Below are positions 10,457 through 19,549 of a stretch of 64,000 nt of DNA, piece after piece. The DNA lies in contig NC_056005.1 in the NCBI RefSeq assembly GCF_018446385.1, positions 93,896,984 through 93,960,983 of the forward strand, read 5' to 3'. The position numbers and the translations under genes were made by a program. This stretch comes from Zingiber officinale (lineage: Eukaryota > Streptophyta > Magnoliopsida > Zingiberales > Zingiberaceae). The notes beneath the pieces were generated by a model. It searched no databases. It was not told the origin of the DNA and was given only the letters and a program-made list of their open reading frames with translations. The stretch's first letter is position 1, and every line of letters starts with the position of its first letter.

Positions 10457-12253
10457 TGTTGGTGCAACCTTAGGTCAAGGTTGACCTGGTTGACCCGACT
10501 CGAGGTGACTTGACTCGAGTTGTATTTTGATGTTTGACTTGGAAAGATTGTCGGTGCAACCTTAGGTCAAGGTTGACCTAGTTGAGTTGCATGTTGATGT
10601 TTGACACTCGTGAGAGAGTTCTATTCTTGATGTGAGACAAGAATAGATGGTTGGGAGATTATTGGTGCAACCCTAGGTCAAGGTTGACCTGGTTGACCTA
10701 AAAAGTCCAAGTATGGAGACTTGGCACTTGAAAAGTCCAAGCAGGGAGCTTGGCACTCGAAAAGTCCAAGTATGGAGACTTGACACTGGAGAAGTCCAAG
10801 CAGGGAGCTTGGCACGTTGGAAAGTTCTGGTGAGTGAAGCCAGGCAGTGGGAAAGTCCTAACTGGGATGTTAGGCAGTTGGAAAGTCCTGGTGAGTGAAG
10901 CCAGGCAGTGGGAAAGTCCTAACTGGGATGTTAGGCAGTTGGAAAGTCCTGGTGAGTGAAGCCAGGCAGTGGGAAAGTCCTAACTGGGATGTTAGGCAGT
11001 GTGGAAATCCTGGTGAGTGAAGCCGGGCAAAGAAAAATCCAGATGGATCAAGGGTGATCGGACATCTGGTGTTGGGAAGTCCAAGTAGATCAAGGGAGTG
11101 ATCAGATACTTGGCACGAAGAGGAAAACCCAAGTGGGTCAAAGGGATTGACCGAATACTTGGTGGAGAATTCTAGCAGGTCAAGGGAGTGACCAGATGCT
11201 AGGAATGATGAACCAACAGGTCAAGGTTGACCGGATGTTGGTGTAGAAGCCTGAGGTTTAGGGCTGGGGAGTTTGGATCGGTCTGGGGACCGATCCAGTG
11301 ATACACTGGATAGCCCGATCGGTCACCAGACCGATCAGTAACCATCCAGTAGCCTACTGTAGGTTATCTGATCGGTCTGGAGACCGATCAGACAACGATC
11401 AGAGGCGCGAGAAGAGAAGCCTGATCGGTCTACGGACCGATCAGGAGGTTCCCTGATCGGTTACGGACCGATCAGGAGGTTCCCTGATCGGTTACGGACC
11501 GATCAGGAGGTTCCCTGATCGGTCTGTAGACCGATCAGGAGGTTCCCTGATCGGTCCATGGACCGATCAGAGATGGAACAGAAGCGAAGGCTAGGGAATG
11601 GATCGGTCTGTGGACCGATCCACATGGAGCCTGATCGGTCTGCAGACCGATCCAGGCACTAGCCGTTGCGACGCAACGGCTAGATTTCTTCTGTCTTCGT
11701 TGCAGGTTTTTCGCAGGTTATAAAAGGAGATCAAGGCTTTGGTGCTACTTCTTTTTTTTACTTCTTCCTGACCCTAAGTGCTGCTGTGCTTGAGCTTTGT
11801 TGAGCTCCTCCAAAAGCTTCGCGTAAGCTTCCGACTGGATCACCTGCTGTTGTAGGCGCTTGGAGCTGTTGCTTCTTTCAGTCGACGAGAAGGCAAGATT
11901 GTTTTTACATTCGTATTGTCTTCTGCTTTCTTGTATTTCTTGTACATTCATCTTGCTGTTGCAAGAGTATTGTGGCGAGGTTTCTCCACCCAGAAGGAGT
12001 GTTCGTATTAGCCGGTTTTCCGGGGTTTCATCCACCGACGGATTGATAGACTTCGTCCACCTTACGGACACGCCGAGGAGTAGGAGTATCATCTCCGAAC
12101 CTCGTTACATCGGTTTGTTTGAGGTTTATTTTCTTTTCCTTCGTTTCTACGTGTTATTTTCCGCTGCGCTAACCCTAGTTTGTAGAAACGCGACGATTTG
12201 GGGTCGGCTATTCACACCCCCCCTCTCTAGCCTCCGTACGAAGGATCCTAACA
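10457..12253 (+). repeat. 5' LTR of element B
   Basis: 1797 bp in four zones. The first, 10457-10700, has repeated AGGTCAAGGTTGACC palindromes. The second, about 10700-11030, has tandem units of the type AAAGTCCAAGTATGGAGACT and GGAAAGTCCTAACTGGGATG. The third, about 11275-11660, has ten dyads GATCGGTC-N4-GACCGATC (two with a 19-bp form). The last is a TATA box TTATAAAAGG near 11719 with the presumed R/U5 region after it. Confidence 0.92.
11275..11660. repeat. Array of 20-bp dyads in the 5' LTR of B
   Basis: Ten copies by eye of an inverted repeat with 8-bp arms GATCGGTC and GACCGATC around a 4-nt centre. The arms are nearly constant while the centre varies: TGGG, ACCA, TGGA, TACG, TGTA, CATG, TGTG, TGCA. 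Some copies are flanked by TGATCGG/CCGATCA, others by GGATCGG/CCGATCC, so the outer base pair also covaries. The array lies just upstream of the TATA box, where regulatory sites of an LTR promoter are expected. Confidence 0.85.
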
Positions 12254-12316
12254 AGTGGTATCAGAGCAAAGGTTTGCTCTTCATCGGATTAACACCCGGG
12301 GAGCACGAGCTAGAGG

Positions 12317-13789
12317 ATGGATCTACTCGGAGAAGATGTCACCATTCCACCTTTCTACGAATGCGGTGACTTCGCGTATTGGAAGGTAAGGATGAAGTAC
12401 TTTCTTATGACTAACATAATGAATTGGTTTTGTGTACAAGAGGGTTTTACTCCTCCGGTGGATAAGGAAGGAAAACCTCTTGAGAAGAAGGAGTGGACCA
12501 GAAAACAAATTCACAAATCCGAAATCAACGAAGAGGTAACGAGAATAATTGAATTTTCATTGCCTACTAACATCTTGTGTAAGATAGGTTACAACAATGC
12601 CAAGGAATTATGGGATAACTTGGCCAAGTACCATAAGGAGAGCTCCACTTCAAATCATGAAGAGGAGACAAGTGAGTCATCAAGTAGCTCACATCATGGA
12701 GGAGAGGAATTAGAAGTTGAGGGTTACTCAACATCTAAGGACGAAGAGGAGGAGAGTTCTTCTTCAAGTTCGGAGCAAGAAGAAGAAGCTTCTACCTCCG
12801 AAAGGGATGAAGAAGAGAGCTCGCATCCACCCTCAACCCTAGGTAACTCAAGCAATTTAAGTTCAATTAAATTACACATTATGTGCTTTGAGTGTAGGGA
12901 ACATGGACATTACAAGAGTAAGTGTCCAAAGAGGGTAAGAAAGACTCCACCGGCGCCAAAGGTCAAGGAAGCCGGAGTCCCGAAACGCAAGGGCAAGGAG
13001 CACATCGTGTGCTTCCAATGCAAGCAAAGGGGACACTATAGGAGCCATTGTCCGAGGGGGAGGCAACCTCACAAGGGCAAGAGACCGGGCACATCGATAG
13101 GGGGAGTTAAGGCAAACCCTAAGGTAACCTCTAAGGTTCATTTTTGCAATTCTAATAAAATGCATGCTAGGAATTTTATTGCACTTGTCGATAATAACAA
13201 GCATGATAACCTTAGGAATCAATACATGTGCTTAGGAGCTAAACATGTGAGTCTAGATAAGGATAATTCTAGAAAGGCTAACCCTAGGATCAACCCATCT
13301 AAGGCTAAGGATAACCTAGGTAGGAATCCTAAATCAACTAGACATATGCCTAAGAATACCTCAAGGAAGAGTGATAAATCAAAAATTGAGGTATTAGAGA
13401 AGGAGAATCAAGTCTTGAAGTCAAGACTTGATACTTTGGAAAAGACTCTTAAGAACATGGAGAAGTCATCCCTAGGGTTTAAGGGTCAAAAACCAATGTC
13501 CAAGGACAAGAAAGGTATGGGTCACAAACCTAAGTCCCAAGTGGTCAAGCCCACCTATCATGATGTTCCATTCGATTATGGAACAAAACCTAGGGCTAGG
13601 AAGACCACCAAGGTCACAAGGGGAGTCACCCCTAGAGTTGATCTTGATGAGTCCCAAATGACCAAGGCTTCAAAGCCTAGGAGGGTCATTAGGAGGGTTG
13701 CTAGGGAAGTCATCCCTAGTGAATATTTAGTGAACCCAATGAGCTCACATAGATATTGGGTTCCTAGGAGCATCTTCTCTATCCCATAG
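12317..13789 (+). CDS. gag protein of element B (unbroken)
   Basis: 490 residues in one frame, starting 50 bp after the primer binding site. The N-terminal copia gag domain (about 1-115) has the pattern ITIPPFY-like start, FAYWKVRM, WFCVQEGF, IEFSLP and ELWDNLAKYH. Next is a very acidic Ser/Glu-rich linker (about 115-180). Two CCHC zinc knuckles follow, CFECREHGHYKSKC and CFQCKQRGHYRSHC, both C-X2-C-X4-H-X4-C, near residues 190-250. A basic region, a coiled coil (about 355-385, KIEVLEKENQVLKSRLDTL) and a conserved tail EYLVNP...YWVPRSIF complete it. Expected role: nucleocapsid/capsid-like protein that packages element RNA. No protease or pol domain is present, unlike ordinary copia polyproteins. 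Confidence 0.88.
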   Translation: MDLLGEDVTIPPFYECGDFAYWKVRMKYFLMTNIMNWFCVQEGFTPPVDKEGKPLEKKEWTRKQIHKSEINEEVTRIIEFSLPTNILCKIGYNNAKELWDNLAKYHKESSTSNHEEETSESSSSSHHGGEELEVEGYSTSKDEEEESSSSSSEQEEEASTSERDEEESSHPPSTLGNSSNLSSIKLHIMCFECREHGHYKSKCPKRVRKTPPAPKVKEAGVPKRKGKEHIVCFQCKQRGHYRSHCPRGRQPHKGKRPGTSIGGVKANPKVTSKVHFCNSNKMHARNFIALVDNNKHDNLRNQYMCLGAKHVSLDKDNSRKANPRINPSKAKDNLGRNPKSTRHMPKNTSRKSDKSKIEVLEKENQVLKSRLDTLEKTLKNMEKSSLGFKGQKPMSKDKKGMGHKPKSQVVKPTYHDVPFDYGTKPRARKTTKVTRGVTPRVDLDESQMTKASKPRRVIRRVAREVIPSEYLVNPMSSHRYWVPRSIFSIP

Positions 13790-15798
13790 ATGGGTTAGAG
13801 AGTGTCAACTCCAATTAGAAGGGTAGTTAACCCAACTTTGAGGAAATTGACACTCAAGGAGCATTTTCAAGGTTTTGATAACCTTTGAAAATGAAAAAGA
13901 ATTATTATTTACTCCTTGAAGAGTAAATTGTGCCATATTTGAAAAATATCGATTTTAATATTATTTGGCACAATTTAAGAAAACCTAGAGAAATACCATA
14001 ATTGGGATTTTGGTTTTCTCTTAGGGATATATGGGCAATCTAGGGTTAGATTTTAAGTTAGCTAAGGCTAAGGATACTTAGATAGGAAATTTAGGTATTT
14101 TATTTGTGCTAACTTGCCATGATTGGTTGCCATATTCCATGTCATGACATCATATTTATTTTATTATCATTTGAAATGTCATGATAATGCTTAGGCTAGT
14201 TTATATGTCATGCTTTATTTAAGTTTTCAAACTTTATGCCATGACATCATGACATTGGCACATGTTTTTACTTATGATATCATTATATGCCATGTCATCA
14301 TCTTTTGCATTATAATCAATGAAATTGATTTGAGGACAAACATATAATTTGATATTGAGATCAAATTGGTGTTTAGAAAATGTATGAGAACTTAGCCTAA
14401 GTTGACCTTAACCCATATCTCACATCAAATTGACTTGAATGTGGTTTGATACACCTTAGATGTGTGTGAGATATTAGGGTCATGAGTTAGGATCAAGGTG
14501 CATTGTCCTTGTACCTAGATGACCCTAATTCAAGAAATTAAGGATCATAGGGAAAGCTTGTGTACAAGTCATGTACATCTAGCCCTAAGATTATGGTCCT
14601 AAATTCAAATGGTTTTAAAAGCATTTTAAAATTGATTTGAAAAACCTTGATGAAGCTTTCCTAGTGATAGCATTCATCATTGAACATTGTGATACAAAGT
14701 TGAGTTAAACTTGAACTATTTCAAAGTTTTTGAACTTTGTATCAAGATTGAAAAATGGAAGTTATTTTCATAGAAAACTATTTTTCCATGATAGTATATG
14801 TTATGAGGAATGTATCCTCAAAATTTCACAATTTTTTGAATTTTCTGGAATTTTCTAGGAGTTTCTGAATTTCGGGAAGGAAATTTCAGAAATCTCCTGT
14901 CAGAGTCTGGATCGGTCTGGGGACCGATCCAGGGAAGTCCTGATCGGTCTGCGGACCGATCCAGTGAAGCATGGATCGGTCTGCAGACCGATCCAGTAAG
15001 ATCCAGAGAGCTTGGTACGATCTGGTGAAGGCTTGATCGGTCTGGTGACCGATCAGTGACGATCCAGTGCGATCAATAAAGCATGGATCGGTCTGGGGAC
15101 CGATCCAGGGGGCTTTTGATCGGTCTGAGGACCGATCAGTGCGTGCCAGTTTCTGTTTTTCAGCATGTGTCTGAAATTTCAGTTTTTGGGAGTTGAGTTT
15201 CGGGTTTCTAAAGGTTTGAAACTCTCCAAGACATTGTTGGTGCAATGGTCAAGGGGGAGTTGACCTTTAAGGGGAATTTTTACCTAATTGTCAAGGGGAG
15301 TTAACTCTTAGGGGGAGTTTTTACTCCTTAATACTTTTGAGGATTAGTGACATAGGATTGTCACTAAGTTGATTGTTGAGTTTAGTATCAAGGGGGAAAT
15401 TAAGAGTTCCTATGAAAGGTATGGGACTTTCATTAGGAAGAAAACTCTTGACCTTGATACCCTCCTTTTTCTTTTTGATGTGTGTCAAAAAGGGGAGAGT
15501 GTTCATTGGAGAATTATTGGAGAACCCAAGTTAGGTTATCGGGTTAACCTAAGCTAGGGGAAGAATGTCAAGGAATGTTCGAGGAAGAACATTGGAATTC
15601 TTTTTGATGTGTGTCAAAAAGGGGGAGAATTATTGGAAAACCCAAGTTAGGGTATCGGGTTAACCTAAGGGGAGAATGTCCAGAGAATGTTCAAGGAAAG
15701 AACATTGGACATTGGAAGATGGTTGGAAAACCTAAGTTAGGTTATCGGGTTAACCTAACTTGATTATGAGTTTTGTCAAAAATCAAAAAGGGGGAGAT
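13790..15798 (+). other. Non-coding 3' internal region of element B
   Basis: About 2 kb with no coding signal where copia elements normally hold pol. It contains CATGACAT/ATGTCATG-rich sequence (14130-14310), six more GATCGGTC-N4-GACCGATC dyads (about 14909-15142) and several near-copies of GTCAAAAAGGGGGAG. The last of these is the functional-looking polypurine tract at 15785-15797. The corresponding region of element E (41530-43400, inverted) is similar, so this is a family trait and not a chance deletion. Confidence 0.75.
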
Positions 15799-17646
15799 TG
15801 TTGGTGCAACCTTAGGTCAAGGTTGACCTGGTTGACCCGACTCGAGGTGACTTGACTCGAGTTGTATTTTGATGTTTGACTTGGAAAGATTGTCGGTGCA
15901 ACCTTAGGTCAAGGTTGACCTAGTTGAGTTGCATGTTGATGTTTGACACTCGTGAGAGAGTTCTATTCTTGATGTGAGACAAGAATAGATGGTTGGGAGA
16001 TTATTGGTGCAACCCTAGGTCAAGGTTGACCTGGTTGACCTAAAAAGTCCAAGTATGGAGACTTGGCACTTGAAAAGTCCAAGCAGGGAGCTTGGCACTC
16101 AAAAAGTCCAAGTATGGAGACTTGACACTGGAGAAGTCCAAGCAGGGAGCTTGGCACGGGAAAAGTCCAAGCAGGGAGCTTAGCACGTTGGAAAGTTCTG
16201 GTGAGTGAAGCCAGGCAGTGGGAAAGTCCTAACTGGGATGTTAGGCAGTTGGAAAGTCCTGGTGAGTGAAGACAGGCAGTGGGAAAGTCCTAACTGGGAT
16301 GTTAGGCAGTTGGAAAGTCCTGGTAGTGAAGCCAGGCAGTGGGAAAGTCCTAACTGGGATGTTAGGCAGTTGGAAAGTCCTGGTGAGTGAAGCCGGTGGG
16401 AAAGTCCTAACTGGGATGTTAGGCGGTGTGAAATCCTGGTGAGTGAAGCAAGCAAGAAAAATCCAGATGGATCAAGGGTGATCGGACATCTGGTGTTGGG
16501 AAGTCCAAGTAGATCAAGGGAGTGATCAGATACTTGGCACGAAGAGGAAAACCCAAGTGGGTCAAAGGGATTGACCGAATACTTGGTGGAGAATTCTAGC
16601 AGGTCAAGGGAGTGACCAGATGCTAGGAATGATGAACCAACAGGTCAAGGTTGACCGGATGTTGGTGTAGAAGCCTGAGGTTTAGGGCTGGGGAGTTTGG
16701 ATCGGTCTGGGGACCGATCCAGTGATACACTGGATAGCCCGATCGGTCACCAGACCGATCAGTAACCATCCAGTAGCCTACTGTAGGTTATCTGATCGGT
16801 CTGGAGACCGATCAGACAACGATCAGAGGCGCGAGAAGAGAAGCCTGATCGGTCTACGAACCGATCAAGAGGTTCCCTGATCGGTCTACGGACCGATCAG
16901 GAGGTTCTCTGATCGGTCTGTAGACCGATCAGGAGGTTCCCTATCGGTCCATGGACCGATCAGAGATGGAACAGAAGCGAAGGCTAGGGAATGGATCGGT
17001 CTGTGGACCGATCCACATGGAGCCTGATCGGTCTGCAGACCGATCCAGGCACTAGCCGTTGCGACGCAACGGCTAGATTTCTTCTCACTTCGTTGCAGGT
17101 TTTTCGCAGGTTATAAAAGGAGATCAAGGCTTTGGTGCTACTTCTTTTTTTTACTTCTTCCTGACCCTAAGTGCTGCTGTGCTTGAGCTTTGTTGAGCTC
17201 CTCCAAAAGCTTCGCGTAAGCTTCCGACTGGATCACCTGCTGTTGTAGGCGCTTGGAGCTGTTGCTTCTTTCAGTCGACGAGAAGGCAAGATTGTTTTTA
17301 CATTCGTATTGTCTTCTGCTTTCTTGTATTTCTTGTACATTCATCTTGCTGTTGCAAGAGTATTGTGGCGAGGTTTCTCCACCCAGAAGGAGTGTTCGTA
17401 TTAGCCGGTTTTCCGGGGTTTCATCCACCGACGGATTGATAGGCTTCGTCCACCTTACGGACACGCCGAGGAGTAGGAGTATCATCTCCGAACCTCGTTA
17501 CATCGGTTTGTTTGAGGTTTGTTTTCTTTTCCTTCGTTTCTACATGTTATTTTCCGCTGCGCTAACCCTAGTTTGTAGAAACGCGGCGATTTGGGGTCGG
17601 CTATTCACACCCCCCCTCTCTAGCCTCCGTACGAAGGATCCTAACA
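15799..17646 (+). repeat. 3' LTR of element B
   Basis: 1848 bp, nearly the same as the 5' LTR. It has extra tandem units in the AAGTCC zone (about 16042-16445) and one dyad fewer (nine by eye, about 16699-17048). Ends CCTAACA followed by the target duplication GAAGG. Confidence 0.92.
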
Positions 17647-17720
17647 GAAGGCACCTTCCATGACACTGAAGGTGCCTTCAACCCCCTAAAACTTATCCCG
17701 TAACTTCAGTTTCTTATTGT
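17647..17720 (-). repeat. LTR of element C, part right of insertion B
   Basis: Begins with B's target duplication GAAGG and continues the dyad GAAGGCACCTTCC...GAAGGTGCCTTC of the interrupted LTR. The true outer end of this LTR is not visible; 17720 is a rough limit. Confidence 0.4.
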
Positions 17721-18240
17721 CGCTAAAGTTTTCTACATTGAATAAATTGACTATGTTATCAATTGAGAAAAAAATTATCAAACATCTCGATTATTCAAGC
17801 TTGATTGATATTTTTACATCTAAAATAGCAAGATGTGTGACATTTAAGTGATTGTTGATAATCTTTTACTTATGATTTGATTACACCATTTATACTTTGA
17901 ATATTATATGTCATTTAACTTATATGTTTTATATTTTATACGTTTAATTAAAAAAATGTTATTCCATTTAGGGGGCCCATTTTTAAAATTCAATTCAGGC
18001 CAAGAAAATCTCAGGTACGGCACTGTGACTGCCTCCTTTAACTTTGGGTCCATTTTAAATTTAGTTAACTACATTGAAAACTAAACTTCTGTCACAAAGC
18101 ATATAGATGTTAAAACAAATCGATCAAGCCATAAACTCAAGCTTAGTTAACCAATTTTTCTAATATATTAAATTAGAGAAAAACTTTATAAACCAACGAC
18201 TTAGACCTATATTATATGAAATTAAATATTAGATTATAAT
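17721..18240. other. AT-rich stretch with a hAT-like terminus
   Basis: No coding signal. Near 17970-18027 the minus strand reads CAGTGCCGTACCTGAGATTTT and then GGCCT...TGGGCCCCC. This resembles the common plant hAT end CAGTGCCGGCCCTGAG (recalled family knowledge). I could not find the matching other end or an 8-bp target duplication, so it is a remnant at best. Confidence 0.3.
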
Positions 18241-18311
18241 TAAAAACATGAGCAGAAGATGAAAATTATAGAAATGAGGATGTTAAAATAGATATGCGAA
18301 CATATAAGGAT
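18240..18311 (+). repeat. Dispersed repeat copy 1, left part
   Basis: AGATATGCGAACATATAAGGAT just before element D also occurs, slightly changed, near 39417-39441. The sequence continues on the other side of D at 27353. D therefore split an older repeat. Confidence 0.45.
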
Positions 18312-19189
18312 TGATCCTGTCCAAGCGCTGAGTCGACGGAAGCTAGGGACGTGGCACACTCCGCTGTCTCCGACTGTTGGTGTAGATCTCCGGTGAACCT
18401 GCAAAGAAGTCGAGCCGGGAGGGAATTTCCCGACGACGGCCCTCTGACGCTTAAGTCAGGCAACGAGAAATGAGAGAGGCAGTGTAACTGTGGCTACAGT
18501 GAGGATTGCGCATACCTTCGTCGACATCTGGGGGTCCTTATATAGGACCCCGTGGAAGCGCGAGCACGCTTCTCGATGCGTGCACGCTTCCCCAAACATA
18601 CCTTAACGAACCCATGTCAGAAAAGTAACCCTGACGCCATTTCGCAATCGTCCGAGCATATCCCGGATATGATGGTGGAAGCTTCCACCGTATGATCCTG
18701 TGTACGGCTCGACCGCCAACCCTGCTGTCTGTCGGCGGCAGACGTCTCGAGGATGATGTTATCCCCTGTCTCCTTTTGTCCTCTTGCGCCTCCTGTCTGT
18801 TCCAGGGCCGAGCGGATCGGCCGCTCGGCAAGCATATCACTTTTGCCCCGGTTGTAGGTATCGGTCCGACTGGGAGGACTCCCGGTCATATGCTCGGATG
18901 AGATTGCTCCTGCCTGTCTTTGTTGCCTTGTGCCCCGGCCGAACGGGCATCCCATTCGGCCCTGAAACCTTTTTACCTTGAGCATCGGAAACCCGACCCC
19001 TAGTCGGGTTGTCTTTCCTTCGGCTCGGGGGATTCCCGGTCGGTCGGCCTTCTCAGCCAATCGCTCGGGTGGCCGGTCGACCCTCTCAATCTGGTCGGTC
19101 GGGTCTCAGGGTTGAATCTCTTGACTTTTGACCTCCACGTATCATTGACCTTCCGCCAACGAGGGTCCCCTGTCCTTACCACCGGATCA
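18312..19189 (-). repeat. 3' LTR of element D
   Basis: 878 bp. The minus strand runs TGATCCGGTGGTAAGG to GGACAGGATCA. A TATA box, CTATATAAGG on the minus strand, lies near 18537-18546. Shares the motif CTGTAGCCACAGT (variant of TGTAGCTACAG) with the solo LTR at 28172. Confidence 0.88.
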
Positions 19190-19549
19190 CATGCCTCCCC
19201 CCAAGTCTAGTCAAAGGAGGCACTAAGTCCGACCGACTGGACTGCTGGTCGGCCGGAGTGACACCGCTCTGCCACTTTCTGGAATGTTCCTCCTCACGAT
19301 CGCTCGGCCACTTACTGTCGCTGGCTTTGCTACCATGTCGACGATCAACGCTGACGCCCTTCGGATCTCCTCGGGATTCGTGTAAATCCTCTCCATTAAG
19401 ACTGGGTACGCGCGCTGCGCGCCGTAATGGCACTCATTAAATGCGCCCCTATGGCATAGCGCCACGTGGCGTCATCGTGCAGCTCGGCGATGTGTCCGAT
19501 AGGACATCGACGGTTTGAAATGAACGACCCGATGTAGGCCTCGGTTCTT

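Larger units (their letters stand above)
10457..17646 (+). mobile_element. Element B: gag-only LTR retrotransposon with dyad-array LTRs
   Basis: A whole-looking 7.19-kb element with target duplication GAAGG (10452-10456 and 17647-17651). LTRs are 10457-12253 and 15799-17646, starting TGTTGGTGCAACC and ending CCTAACA. The primer binding site TGGTATCAGAGC (12256-12267) matches the initiator methionine tRNA end used by plant copia elements. The polypurine tract AAAAAGGGGGAGA (15785-15797) sits just before the 3' LTR. The only gene is an unbroken gag of 490 residues (12317-13789). About 2 kb of non-coding DNA follows where pol would be. The LTRs are nearly identical apart from repeat copy number, so insertion was recent. 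Mobilisation would need pol from a partner element (inference). Confidence 0.93.

Noticed and set aside
11275-11660. Dyads as transcription terminators
   Set aside because: This is plant nuclear DNA; stem-loop terminators of the bacterial type do not apply, and no T-run follows the dyads.
11745-12369. ORFs of 115 and 169 codons in the LTR of B (and copies at 17138-17663)
   Set aside because: Located in the LTR R/U5 region, no domain, and the plus-strand one runs across the LTR end and primer binding site. Treated as chance frames.
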